Virus record (IMG/VR): IMGVR_UViG_3300025264_000125
Coordinates: 1-22,843 of that record
DNA length: 22,843 bases
Reading direction: 5' to 3' (one strand)
From: a virus
Shown one piece after another: positions 1-7,817 of this stretch. The notes beneath the pieces are model-generated. The model was not told the origin of the DNA. It saw nothing but the letters and a program-made list of their open reading frames with translations, and ran no database searches. The position numbers and the translations under genes are program-made. The number at the start of each line of letters is the position of its first letter. Within the stretch, counting starts at the first letter, position 1.

Positions 1-186
1 TCTTCTTTGGTTCATTTCAGAAATATTATCATCTATGGTTTGGCTCCTGAACTCTATATCAGTCCGCTTTCCACGTTCTGTCCTTACAAAGCCATAAGGA
101 GATGAAACCTTTTTTACTTCCTCGCATTTGGGACAAGATTCTCCCTTGTAGTACCCATGAGAGGAGCAAATTCCAGCTATCTTCAA
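1..186 (-). CDS. Partial small protein with N-terminal Cys/His zinc-type motif
   Basis: The frame stays open from a TTG at 186-184 to the window edge, so the C-terminus is missing. The start overlaps the stop of the preceding gene as TTGA, a coupling seen repeatedly in this operon. The first residues read LKIAGICSSHGYYKGESCPK, giving C7, H10, C18 and C21, which fits a small zinc-binding knuckle; the rest is charged. Short proteins opening with a C-x2-HG-x7-C-P-x-C signature are common in phage structural operons, but I cannot assign a function. It follows the capsid genes and so may be a virion or head-completion component; that is inference from position only. Confidence 0.6.
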   Translation of the reverse strand, partial: MKIAGICSSHGYYKGESCPKCEEVKKVSSPYGFVRTERGKRTDIEFRSQTIDDNISEMNQRR

Positions 187-722
187 GCGTATCTTCCTGC
201 ACCCATCATAGGAGGAGCACCCATAGGCATTCTACCTCTAGGTCCCTGTCCCTGCTGCATCATGGCCAATAAAGCCATCATCTGAAGCTGGTTCGGACCC
301 CCTGCAGCACCTGCACCACCTACTCCTGGCATTCCCATTCCTGCACCCATCATAGGAGGCGGAGCCATCGGCATTCCCATTCCTGCACCCCTAGGTGGCA
401 TAGCAGCCAACCCTGGCTGTCCGCTAGGTCGCCTTCCTGCACCTGGAACACGTGGTTGAGCACCTACCCCTGGCTGTCCGCTAGGTCGCCTTCCTGCTTG
501 TGCCCTTGGGGGAACCTGTGTGCCCCTACGTGGGCCAACCCCTGGCATAAGAGCCGCCATTAAAGAACTTCCGCTAGGAAGTCGTTGCCCAGCACCTGTA
601 ATTGGTGCACCCTGTCCTTCCATGTATCCTTGCTTGTCTCCAAAAACTTGCAAAAGCTGATTCATCTTCATAGACTGAACCATTGGATTGTCCTGTACAG
701 GACCTGTACCAGCATACGGCAT
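183..722 (-). CDS. Gly/Met/Pro-rich low-complexity repeat protein
   Basis: A 179-residue product with ATG start and GAGAGG ribosome-binding site. Residues 1-50 are ordinary (ending near GDKQGYMEGQGAPITGAG). The rest is dominated by Gly, Met, Pro, Ala, Arg and Gln with internal repeats: AGRRPSGQPG occurs twice and PPMMGAG twice. At DNA level a 30-base unit is repeated exactly (411-440 and 468-497, in frame) and a 22-base unit occurs at 194-215 and 338-359. I see no transmembrane segment or enzyme motif. It lies directly after the capsid genes in the same operon, so a flexible virion-associated protein is possible. Function is unknown; the coding call rests on the clean start, the in-frame repeats and tight packing with its neighbours. 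Confidence 0.75.
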   Translation of the reverse strand: MPYAGTGPVQDNPMVQSMKMNQLLQVFGDKQGYMEGQGAPITGAGQRLPSGSSLMAALMPGVGPRRGTQVPPRAQAGRRPSGQPGVGAQPRVPGAGRRPSGQPGLAAMPPRGAGMGMPMAPPPMMGAGMGMPGVGGAGAAGGPNQLQMMALLAMMQQGQGPRGRMPMGAPPMMGAGRYA

Positions 723-734
723 AACTATTCCTCT

Positions 735-902
735 CTAGTTTCGTACCACTTGGGACGATTTCCCAAGAAATACAGTATTAACAAAATTACTAATATTATC
801 CATAGTAAACATTTCACCTAGCGGTGGAAAGAAGTATAACCCTCTAACCACCTTGTTTTTTAGGGGAAAGTCCTTTATACGACCTTCCCCCACAGCAAAC
901 AA
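735..902 (-). CDS. Candidate 55-residue ORF, TTG start
   Basis: The 206-base gap after the decoration-like gene contains one open minus-strand frame beginning just after a TAG. From TTG at 902 it encodes a 55-residue peptide including RIKDFPLKNKVVRGLYFFPP, which looks protein-like (mixed charged and aromatic residues). AAGGA lies about 10 bases upstream of the TTG. A shorter alternative starts at the internal ATG of GEMFTMDN, preceded by AGGTG. Against it: the N-terminal codons coincide with a strong hairpin (863-890), so this stretch may instead be a regulatory RNA element. No family is recognised. Confidence 0.4.
   Translation of the reverse strand: MFAVGEGRIKDFPLKNKVVRGLYFFPPLGEMFTMDNISNFVNTVFLGKSSQVVRN
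863..890. other. 10-bp hairpin downstream of the capsid/decoration genes
   Basis: On the minus strand GGGGAAGGTC pairs with GACTTTCCCC (nine Watson-Crick pairs and one G-U) around the 8-base loop GTATAAAG. The bases after it on that strand are TAAAAAAC, so it lacks the U-tract of an intrinsic terminator. It may be an RNA stabiliser or processing site after the highly expressed capsid genes. Confidence 0.5.
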
Positions 903-928
903 AAACTGCTAATCCTTATGAATTCGGA

Positions 929-1375
929 TTATGATGTGGTAACTGCGCCATCGGCAGCTGACGAACCAAACATCCAATATGCTCCAGCACTGAAGGACAT
1001 TTCAATGAAATCCCCTTTATGTGCCGAAGTGCCAATAATGACATTGGATACACCAGTTGCGGCTGAAGAACCTGGACTGTCATCGCCAGTGTCAACTTCA
1101 GTTTCGTTGACCTTGCCGAAAACAATCGCACTGCCAGCGGCAATCGTAATTGCTGCTGTCGGTGTATGTTCTTCTACCCAGAACTTGTAAGTGGTCCCAT
1201 CTAGACCTGTAGTAGCGGTGGGAAGCGTAATTGTATACGCACCACCAGCGGAATCTAACCTAAAGGTTTTTCCGCTATCCGTCTCAGCGTCTAGAGTTCT
1301 CGCAGCCTTGATTTGTTCCCAAGGCTGAAGAAATCCACCAGCTCCACTACTTTTACTAATATAGTCACTACGCAT
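929..1375 (-). CDS. Small beta-rich protein, probable capsid decoration/head protein
   Basis: A 148-residue product with ATG start preceded by GGGGATGA, 10 bases after the major capsid gene. The sequence is rich in Gly, Ala, Thr and Ser, with alternating strand-forming runs such as TFRLDSAGGAYTITLPTAT, AITIAAGSAIVFG and FIEMSFSAGAYWMFG, as expected for a beta-sandwich. There are no Cys, no signal peptide and no membrane segment. Proteins of this size and style directly follow the capsid gene in many tailed phages and are often annotated as decoration or uncharacterised virion proteins. Position plus composition support that role; no catalytic motif is visible. Confidence 0.65.
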   Translation of the reverse strand: MRSDYISKSSGAGGFLQPWEQIKAARTLDAETDSGKTFRLDSAGGAYTITLPTATTGLDGTTYKFWVEEHTPTAAITIAAGSAIVFGKVNETEVDTGDDSPGSSAATGVSNVIIGTSAHKGDFIEMSFSAGAYWMFGSSAADGAVTTS

Positions 1376-1385
1376 GATTCATCCC

Positions 1386-2771
1386 CTACAGACTTTCGAC
1401 GTTGTAAAGAGCATGGGTTTCAGGAAGCGTAACTTCCAGACCCGCTTCGGTCAGAATCATATCTTTCCGAAGGTCTTCGTCGTCGTTCTGTACGTTAGTA
1501 ATAACATGAGTATCACGATTGACACCGTTTCCGACAAGCGGACGGTAGGCAACGTTTTTCATATCAGCCATAAGCATGAAGCCGCTAGCAATACCACGGA
1601 AGAGTGGCTCCTTAACCAGATTCATTCGGCCATGGATACTATCAATAACCATGATTGAATGTCCAAAAGTACCCTGTCTTTCTTCGTAGTTCCAACGAAA
1701 TGGAGTAACAGCTGTAGTACCAGCCTGTAAAGACTCGTACAAGAAGTTCCCATCTCCTAGTTTATTAAAGAAAGAAACAACGGGCAATCCGCAAAGAACC
1801 AATCTGTCGCCACTGCCACCGCGAGCGGGGTCAAAAATAACCTCTAAGTCAGAAAGCATTCTGTCATAGGTTAATTCTGCCTGTGCTACGCTTCTGTAAT
1901 ATCCAGCACCTGATGTGTGGGATAAATCAGAATCGTCGGTAGTCGGATTCGTGTTTTTTACAATATGACCAACAAGGCCTTCAGTGTACTGAACGCCAGT
2001 TACACGAGCTTTCTGCCCAAAGAGCAAAGCCCGTTCAATGTCGACCTTATGTTCACGAAGCTTCTCAGCCCAAATACGCTGAAATTCATCAGAGTATCCC
2101 CTGAACCGAGTAGCTAGTGCAGTTCCTGACAATTCCGCAGCAGTTTTGAAAATCTGAGTATAACCGTAGTTATCCTCGATTTCCGCAGACCACACATCAG
2201 GTGCGCCGGAACCCTCAGCAAATGAGGTGCCGATAACCTGACATTGGTCGTTATCTGCTAATGTCGCATAGCCAGTTACGTTGGAGTTTGATACTTCAAC
2301 ACATTTACCTGTGAAGCTTGTATCAGCACCATTGTCTGACGGAGACGACTCAATTCGGAATATTGCCTGTGACCATCCAGCTGTACCATCAACCGTATTA
2401 ACGGAGAAGACCATGCCCTTCACAAGCCAGTCAATACTGCCTGGAGAAGAAGCTGCGTCATCAACCGTAAAAGCATAACTGGTTCCAGCAGTAACAGCAC
2501 CCGTTGGGGCACCATCAATATAGAAATTTCTGGAAGTCCAATTAATCTTAGTACGATTTTCTAGATACCTGAAGACTGAATCATCGGTAGGAACTTTGGC
2601 TACTTTGCTCAGGTAGACGAAAAATGGAGACTCTTCTGGAGCTAATTCAGCTACCCTGTCTCCAAAGTTATATAGTCGTCTACGGTCTGGAGCTTGTCCG
2701 ACATCGGCACTCGTCGCAGCAACAGTTATGTCACTTGATTTAAGTGTGCCAGTGTTATAAGTAACAGCCAT
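1386..2771 (-). CDS. Major capsid protein, HK97-like fold
   Basis: A 461-residue product with ATG start and an ideal AGGAGG site. It lies immediately after the scaffold-like gene and before the decoration-like gene, the standard capsid order. The N-terminal region (about residues 28-75) has RRRLYNFGDRVAELAPEESP, typical of capsid proteins of N4-gp56/SU10-type marine and environmental phages. The middle contains FRGYSDEFQRIWAEKLREHK, compatible with the long spine helix. The C-terminal third has IMVIDSIHGRM and VTLPETHALYNVESL. It would polymerise into the phage head. The assignment rests on gene order, size and capsid-like sequence; the exact capsid family needs a profile search. Confidence 0.85.
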   Translation of the reverse strand: MAVTYNTGTLKSSDITVAATSADVGQAPDRRRLYNFGDRVAELAPEESPFFVYLSKVAKVPTDDSVFRYLENRTKINWTSRNFYIDGAPTGAVTAGTSYAFTVDDAASSPGSIDWLVKGMVFSVNTVDGTAGWSQAIFRIESSPSDNGADTSFTGKCVEVSNSNVTGYATLADNDQCQVIGTSFAEGSGAPDVWSAEIEDNYGYTQIFKTAAELSGTALATRFRGYSDEFQRIWAEKLREHKVDIERALLFGQKARVTGVQYTEGLVGHIVKNTNPTTDDSDLSHTSGAGYYRSVAQAELTYDRMLSDLEVIFDPARGGSGDRLVLCGLPVVSFFNKLGDGNFLYESLQAGTTAVTPFRWNYEERQGTFGHSIMVIDSIHGRMNLVKEPLFRGIASGFMLMADMKNVAYRPLVGNGVNRDTHVITNVQNDDEDLRKDMILTEAGLEVTLPETHALYNVESL

Positions 2772-2781
2772 AGTTTACCTC

Positions 2782-3552
2782 CTAAGGTAATCTACCTGCA
2801 TTCGAACTCGCCATCACTGCATCCCAGACTTTATCCTCATCGCTCTTTCGAGCGGGGGCTTTGCCTTGCACAGCTCCGGCGGTCCTGGGAGCTGACTTTC
2901 CAGCTCGGACTGCATCCAGTGAAGAAGAAGGCTTCGACCCATCCTTTTTCTTTGTTTTCACGAATACGTCAACAAGTGCGTCAAGTGACAATTGCTCCTT
3001 CGGTTGCGCGTAAAATTGAAGAAACTCTTGTGTATCTTGTTCACCAAGCTTATAAACATTTTTTAGTTCGCTCACAAGATTGTTTACAAACACCTGTTCC
3101 TGGAGTGCTCCCATGTGTTGTTGTATAGCCTGATTTACCTTCCCATGTTCCTGTTGTTCACGAAACCTGAAAGAAGGGGAATCGGGCTTGAAATACGCAT
3201 CCCAAGGATTAAAATCCTCCTCAGAAACAGCATCTTGGCTAGCACTTACTTGTGAATTCAGATTTTCCTGTAATAGTTTTATCAAATCTGGTCTACTCTC
3301 CAAAAGGTCAACTAAGGGCTGATATTGGTTCCAACTAGTCAACTCGGCTTCCGCCTTGTCTTTCATAGATTGGAACTTTTTAGCCTCGGTTTCCCAGTCA
3401 ACGCCACTTGCGTCCGAAGTTAGCTCTTCAGCTTCTTCTGCGGGGGATTCGTAGTCCTCGCCCACAGATTCATCGCTGTCCGCAAATAAATCAACCGTAT
3501 CCTGTTCCTGTGAATCGATTACCTCATCGATTACGTTTTCTTCTGTTGCCAT
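2782..3552 (-). CDS. Probable head scaffolding protein
   Basis: A 256-residue product with ATG start and an AGGAGGT site, located between portal and major capsid protein where scaffolds normally lie. Residues 1-50 are strongly acidic, the middle is predicted helical/coiled (SMKDKAEAELTSWNQYQPLV, then a Gln-rich stretch), and the C-terminus is basic (KAPARKSDEDKVWDAV). An acidic, helical body with a basic C-terminal capsid-contacting tail is typical of scaffolding proteins. No protease motif is visible. Identity rests on position and physical character rather than a conserved motif. Confidence 0.7.
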   Translation of the reverse strand: MATEENVIDEVIDSQEQDTVDLFADSDESVGEDYESPAEEAEELTSDASGVDWETEAKKFQSMKDKAEAELTSWNQYQPLVDLLESRPDLIKLLQENLNSQVSASQDAVSEEDFNPWDAYFKPDSPSFRFREQQEHGKVNQAIQQHMGALQEQVFVNNLVSELKNVYKLGEQDTQEFLQFYAQPKEQLSLDALVDVFVKTKKKDGSKPSSSLDAVRAGKSAPRTAGAVQGKAPARKSDEDKVWDAVMASSNAGRLP

Positions 3553-3625
3553 AACCTACCTCCTGATGTCTTCAAACCGTGGACTGGACTCCTGTGGAAT
3601 CTCCCTGTCGAAGCGTCACCATATG

Positions 3626-5662
3626 TTATGTTTCCGATTTAGCTGCCGCTTTTTCCTGCTTTCCAAGCATATCAAGCTCTCTCTGAGAAAGCTTGACGGC
3701 AGCGTCCAATTTCGAAGCACGGACCTTTCGGTCTGCGTTCGCATTAGCCTCAATCTCTGTGAGATGAGACTTAAATTTTGAAAGTTCATTGTCTTGTTTG
3801 GCATGCATTGTTTCTCTCTGTGCTGTCTGTAAGTCACCACTCAAGTTTTGAATCTGTTCTTCGAGTTGTGCAACATAATCCCTCATTTGCTGCATTTCAT
3901 CCATTCTTTCCAAGACACCTTCTTTGTCAAAAATTTCTGGGTTTTTCTTTAATACTTCAATTCTGTCAATAAGCCCGAGCTGAAAAGCTTCAAGGTATAC
4001 ACCGAATGTCGCCCACTTGCTTTCTGGAAGAGTGCTTCCTGAAACAATTCTCACATCGTGCTGTCCCACGTTCAGCCTGTCTTTTTGTATATCATTTACA
4101 GCTTGAGAGGAATCGTCATACATATTAACCGTTATCTCGGTCATATTGTTATCAGCCTGTACTAGTGTGAACATTTTTGGAAATGTGTAATGTCCCTTTG
4201 ATATACCATACAATACTTTTCCCAATCGATTAATACTAAATTCTATATCACGTAACTTGGACTTCGGTCTATCGCTTCCAAGTGCTACCATACGTTCCGT
4301 TCCACGCACTGTATCAGGGGCCTTCTCTGGAAACCCGTGAGTCATCTCTGGAAGACCGAAGATAAAATCTATGTAGAACTCTGCCTGTTGAATCAGCCGA
4401 TAGAACTCAGAGGCTAATGGCTGTGGTGCAGGATAATGTGGCTCACCCTGTGTTGTATCAACTTCGATAACCGCATTTGGATTTGCCCACTCACGCTCTA
4501 GGTCATCAAGATTATCAACAGACCCAATCGGTACAATAAGCTTAAGACCTGCAGATGCCTGTGCATGAGAAAGAGCCAAAGACCATAAACGGTTTAAAAG
4601 CTTCTGCATAGGACGTGCACGAGATACATCCGATTTCGGATATGGTGTTCCTGTCCAAATATTTGGAAGTGGTACAATTGGATACATATCAGTATTCAAT
4701 ACAGATTCGTATAGCAGAACCTCTCCAATTGTTGCCGTTACTGCAATTCTTGGCTGTAAAACCTCTTCAAACTGCAAAAACCCCCTTTCAACCATTCCAG
4801 GGTTTTCCTGAAGCATAGTCTGAAAAGCCTGCTCGTCAAGAACGCTTTCCTCTCCAGAGCGTGCGTCAATAACCCGATAATAAGGAACCTTTACAGGATA
4901 AAACCTTTCGAGTATCTGGTATTTATCAGAAGTAAATGTATTAGAATAGCTCTTATCCTTTGTCTCAGCCGGCGTAAACACTTTCATTGAGTTTACATTC
5001 TGAGCGTCTGGATAATCTTCCTCGTTATACGTCGATAGCTCATGTATCACCCCAGGATAGACTTCCTGAGTTTCTGAATCTATCTGGTCACCTAATTGTG
5101 GGTAGAGGTTGACGACCTGTTCGCCTGTCAGTATAGTAGAAAGAATGATGCCCTCGGCATCAGCAAACCACCTGTCCCTGCAGTCAGGTGGGACATAAAC
5201 ACGGAAGGGATTAACATAGGTAAACTTGACATCACCTCTACCGAAATCTGATTCTGCATCAACATATGCATACATATATCCTAGACCCGTAACAGCATAA
5301 TCCGTGATAGCCTGCTTTATCTGATTATCACCGTCTGAAATGTCCCAGACATATCCTAGTATAGAGCGAAACACGGAAGCTACCTGTGCATCCGAGTCCT
5401 CTCTGGGAACCACTGTGAACACGGGGGGTCTTGCAGTAAGAACACTCTTTAGCTTATCAATTGCAGGAGATATCCTATCCATAGGAACATCTGCTTGATT
5501 TCTAGATGCAAGCTCATCTGACTCTTCTGAAGTAAAATGATTGCCAAGAAAAAAATCTAAGTCAGTTCTTGCTTCTGTATCCCAGTCTGTACGTGCATCA
5601 CGCCAGTTACGATAAAGTTCCTGGTTCTGTTCTGCTTCTGGTGCCTTCTCTATTTTAGCCAT
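3626..5662 (-). CDS. Portal protein, P22-like type
   Basis: A 678-residue product forming the dodecameric portal through which DNA is packed. Portal-like features include an N-terminal region with LYRNWRDARTDWDTEARTDL, NQADVPMDRISPAIDKL and VLTARPPVFTVVPREDSDAQ (a conserved wing-region style shared with P22-type portals), then VNPFRVYVPPDC. Residues 565-670 form a long charged coiled coil (MQQMRDYVAQLEEQIQNL). Its length suits large P22-like portals. The start overlaps the stop of the upstream 61-residue gene by 8 bases, and the scaffold gene follows after 73 bases. A C-terminal helix extension of about 100 residues may correspond to a barrel domain. Confidence 0.88.
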   Translation of the reverse strand: MAKIEKAPEAEQNQELYRNWRDARTDWDTEARTDLDFFLGNHFTSEESDELASRNQADVPMDRISPAIDKLKSVLTARPPVFTVVPREDSDAQVASVFRSILGYVWDISDGDNQIKQAITDYAVTGLGYMYAYVDAESDFGRGDVKFTYVNPFRVYVPPDCRDRWFADAEGIILSTILTGEQVVNLYPQLGDQIDSETQEVYPGVIHELSTYNEEDYPDAQNVNSMKVFTPAETKDKSYSNTFTSDKYQILERFYPVKVPYYRVIDARSGEESVLDEQAFQTMLQENPGMVERGFLQFEEVLQPRIAVTATIGEVLLYESVLNTDMYPIVPLPNIWTGTPYPKSDVSRARPMQKLLNRLWSLALSHAQASAGLKLIVPIGSVDNLDDLEREWANPNAVIEVDTTQGEPHYPAPQPLASEFYRLIQQAEFYIDFIFGLPEMTHGFPEKAPDTVRGTERMVALGSDRPKSKLRDIEFSINRLGKVLYGISKGHYTFPKMFTLVQADNNMTEITVNMYDDSSQAVNDIQKDRLNVGQHDVRIVSGSTLPESKWATFGVYLEAFQLGLIDRIEVLKKNPEIFDKEGVLERMDEMQQMRDYVAQLEEQIQNLSGDLQTAQRETMHAKQDNELSKFKSHLTEIEANANADRKVRASKLDAAVKLSQRELDMLGKQEKAAAKSET

Positions 5663-5840
5663 CTATATAATTCTTTACGCTTGCTGTTTCCTCTATTTTC
5701 TGCAATCTGGCTTCTATACCCTCAACAAGCCCTGCAAGCTCGTTGTAGTCTTTAGAAAAGTCATAAGGCTCGTGAGCGTTTTTTTCTAGCTCCTCAATTC
5801 GAGCCTGCAAGTCGGGTTTTTCTTCTTTTTTTGCTGCCAA
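5655..5840 (-). CDS. Small charged coiled-coil protein upstream of portal
   Basis: A 61-residue product. The first codon is TTG (5840-5838), since no ATG or GTG is available in the open frame. It is Glu/Lys-rich with heptad-like spacing (LQARIEELEKNAHEPYDFSK, LVEGIEARLQKIEE), consistent with a short coiled coil. It lies between terminase and portal, overlaps the portal start by 8 bases, and would be the first gene read from the strong promoter at 5867-5895. No family is recognised. A minor structural or head-assembly protein is the simplest guess. The weak GAGAG-type site about 15 bases upstream lowers confidence in the exact start. Confidence 0.6.
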   Translation of the reverse strand: MAAKKEEKPDLQARIEELEKNAHEPYDFSKDYNELAGLVEGIEARLQKIEETASVKNYIDG

Positions 5841-5866
5841 GGTATAATAGTAAATCTCTCTAAGAT

Positions 5867-5895
5867 AATATAAGGAAAAAAATGCCGTTTGTCAA
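5867..5895 (-). promoter_or_regulatory. Sigma70-type promoter before the portal/capsid genes
   Basis: On the minus strand a perfect TTGACA (5895-5890) is followed, after exactly 17 bases, by TATATT (5872-5867), one mismatch from TATAAT. The spacer carries a T7 run. Transcription would begin near 5859, about 19 bases before the TTG of the coiled-coil gene. It lies in the only gap between the large terminase and the portal block. Confidence 0.75.
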
Positions 5896-5914
5896 GAGTT
5901 TTTTTGCAGGAAAC

Positions 5915-7549
5915 CTATGTTCTTGCACCTGTAAGCCAGTTATACTTAAGATATTTTGCAGTTTTTCTACTTCCTTCATTAGCTGGAGAGTTAAAATCGT
6001 CTATATCCATAACTTTACTAGAAGGTGGTTTCTGCCACGCAAAGTAGTTTGCATAGTACAGTGCATCAAGAATATCATCATTCCTTGCCTTCGGGTGTTC
6101 AAATAATTCATCTGTCAATTCCGTCATAGTTCTCTTTATGTATAGCTTCTTTCCGTTTACTATGGGTCCCAATGCTGTTTCTAGCCTATCAGCCTTTTTT
6201 ATTCCTTTCGGTGGTTTAGCACCCTTAAATATTCCTGGAGCCAAACGCCTGTCTGCAAGAGATAACCTATCTGCCATATCTCTTACCATTTCCTGTGCAG
6301 CAACAGTTTCAATAGTAACTCGCCTTACAGGTCCATAATCTTTTGCAAGTTGTATAATCTTCTTTGGAACGTCGAAAGTTGGAATCCTTTCTCGAAAATA
6401 CTCTAGCACATAACGATTTTTATCAGAATCCATTCCCATAACAAGGATTACTTGATAGTCTGACGAAGAAGATGCTGTGTGTGCAACATCAACTCCGAGA
6501 TACACATAAATTGGAATAGCCTTATCATTCGTTATGAGATATGAGAAGTTGTTCTTAGCTTTGTGATGTCCGGCATAATACTGGACTCTGTCAATTTTGA
6601 ACGCTGCATTTGATATGTCACGTGCATCATTCATATATTCCTGTGCAAACTTGTTTACAAGCCCAGCCTCTATAAATTCTTTTTTCTTTTTCTTGAGCTT
6701 GTTATTTGAGAATTGTTCTAACCATATAGACTTCCCACCCTCTATAGCCTGATGAAACATTACATCCCACGGATATGAGCGATTCTCCTTCTTGGCTTCG
6801 GTATATGAGTCATATGTCATTTGAAGAAATGAGTCATAATGTACAATAGTACCAAGAAGCCAAATCCATCCTTCGTGACCAGGTGTCTCTTCAAGCGAGG
6901 GGTATACCGTGGAAACAATCCATCTTTTAATTTCGGCACGCCTTTCTGGTGTTTTGGTGTTTAACTCGGATTCAAAGTCATCCAATACAATGCCAGTGTA
7001 CCGCCTGTCAATCTCAGCACGACCACGCAGACGCTGAGTTGTGCCCTTTGCTATTATCCTATCCCCTTTGGATGTGATAATATCCTTCTCAGTCCATCGA
7101 TTGCCCACCAAGTCTCCGGCAAGGTCCCCAAAATAGTATCTAATGTATTTATTGTTTTCTATGTGTGACTTAATATATTTTAAATGGTCAATGGCCTGTC
7201 CCTGCTCTTCAGCCACCCAAGCAATAAAATGTGGGTCATCCTTTTGTCCGAAGCATATTTTGTGTAAAATGGCAGCTTTGGCAAGAACTGACTTCCCAAA
7301 GCCCCTAGGGACAATATTGCAAATTCTCTCTCCAGGTTGAGTAGATATAAGCTTTTGACCTATTTCATAGTGAAATGGCGGAGATTTGCTCTTTTTAAGG
7401 AAATCCTTAGGTAAAAAGGCTCTTCCAAAGAATATGAGGTCTTCATAGGCCTGCTTTAAAAGCTGGTCTTTTGCATTAAGACTTATCTCTTCTGGTCTTC
7501 TTAACGCCGCTTCTTCTTGTGTCTGTCTTGTTTTTGCTTTTTCTTCCAC
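5915..7549 (-). CDS. terL: Terminase large subunit (ATPase and nuclease)
   Basis: A 544-residue packaging motor. Walker A is VPRGFGKS (80-87), Walker B is TGIVLDDFE (185-193), and the coupling motif is LLGTIVHYDS (231-240). The C-terminal RNase H-like nuclease domain shows GVDVA (Asp354), IETVAAQE (Glu414) and NDDILDALYYANYF with acidic residues 491, 492 and 495. All parts of a functional TerL are present and the length is normal. The start is GTG at 7549, because an in-frame TAA lies four codons upstream and no other start codon follows nearby. The first 49 bases overlap the basic bS22-like ORF in another frame. A promoter follows the stop codon. Confidence 0.95.
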   Translation of the reverse strand: MEEKAKTRQTQEEAALRRPEEISLNAKDQLLKQAYEDLIFFGRAFLPKDFLKKSKSPPFHYEIGQKLISTQPGERICNIVPRGFGKSVLAKAAILHKICFGQKDDPHFIAWVAEEQGQAIDHLKYIKSHIENNKYIRYYFGDLAGDLVGNRWTEKDIITSKGDRIIAKGTTQRLRGRAEIDRRYTGIVLDDFESELNTKTPERRAEIKRWIVSTVYPSLEETPGHEGWIWLLGTIVHYDSFLQMTYDSYTEAKKENRSYPWDVMFHQAIEGGKSIWLEQFSNNKLKKKKKEFIEAGLVNKFAQEYMNDARDISNAAFKIDRVQYYAGHHKAKNNFSYLITNDKAIPIYVYLGVDVAHTASSSSDYQVILVMGMDSDKNRYVLEYFRERIPTFDVPKKIIQLAKDYGPVRRVTIETVAAQEMVRDMADRLSLADRRLAPGIFKGAKPPKGIKKADRLETALGPIVNGKKLYIKRTMTELTDELFEHPKARNDDILDALYYANYFAWQKPPSSKVMDIDDFNSPANEGSRKTAKYLKYNWLTGART

Positions 7550-7596
7550 CGATGTCTCTTAATCTTCTTCCTTCTTTTTTTAAGAACGCTTGACAC
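7501..7596 (-). CDS. 31-residue hyperbasic ORF resembling ribosomal protein bS22/mS38 (AURKAIP1/COX24 family)
   Basis: A frame from GTG (7596-7594) to TAA (7503-7501), too short for ordinary gene callers. The peptide starts VSSVLKKRRKKIKRHRWKKK and ends HKKKRR: 12 Lys and 7 Arg in 31 residues. It aligns without gaps to the AURKAIP1/COX24 pattern I recall for mycobacterial bS22 and mitochondrial mS38 (S-V-[LI]-K-K-R-R-K-[KR]-[MI]-x-[KR]-[HK]-[KR]), including the initial SV and the H-[RK]-aromatic-[KR]-K step. It starts 8 bases after the stop at 7605 and overlaps terL by 49 bases; the conserved half lies outside the overlap. The ribosome-binding site is weak (AGAAG). If real, it probably joins or competes at the host small ribosomal subunit. 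The family match is from memory, not a search. Confidence 0.6.
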   Translation of the reverse strand: MSSVLKKRRKKIKRHRWKKKQKQDRHKKKRR

Positions 7597-7604
7597 TCTT
7601 CTTT

Positions 7605-7817
7605 TTACCTGTTGGCTTCCATACGTGCTTTACACCCCGAAGAAGGCTTATCATGCTTTTTGCCTTGGCTACGCTCTTTGCCGTTGCCTTTTTCTTCCAT
7701 TTCCTGCTTTTCTTTACATAGACGGTCTTTCCTACTCTTTTGTATGGTATCGTACCCCTCCCAATTCACGATATCTATGTCAAGCCAGTCATCTAGCCAT
7801 CTCTCATGCTGAAGCAT
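7605..7817 (-). CDS. Small charged protein of unknown function
   Basis: A 70-residue product starting at an ATG that overlaps the end of the preceding zinc-ribbon gene by 14 bases. Residues 1-25 are acidic and Trp-rich (RWLDDWLDIDIVNWEGYDTI), and residues 26-70 are strongly basic with many Lys, Gly and Ser. No domain is recognised. Its place between the small and large terminase genes and its tight packing support coding, but the upstream ribosome-binding sequence is weak and the Lys-rich tail is low complexity. Confidence 0.5.
   Translation of the reverse strand: MLQHERWLDDWLDIDIVNWEGYDTIQKSRKDRLCKEKQEMEEKGNGKERSQGKKHDKPSSGCKARMEANR

Noticed and set aside
585-821. Plus-strand 78-codon ORF opposite the Gly/Met-rich gene
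   Set aside because: Lies antisense to a better gene, with His/Ser/Leu-rich composition typical of a shadow frame and no ribosome-binding site.
3616-3840. Minus-strand 74-codon ORF within the portal 3' end
   Set aside because: Out-of-frame overlap inside the portal coiled coil; no start signal and repeats of the portal's Lys/Gln codons.
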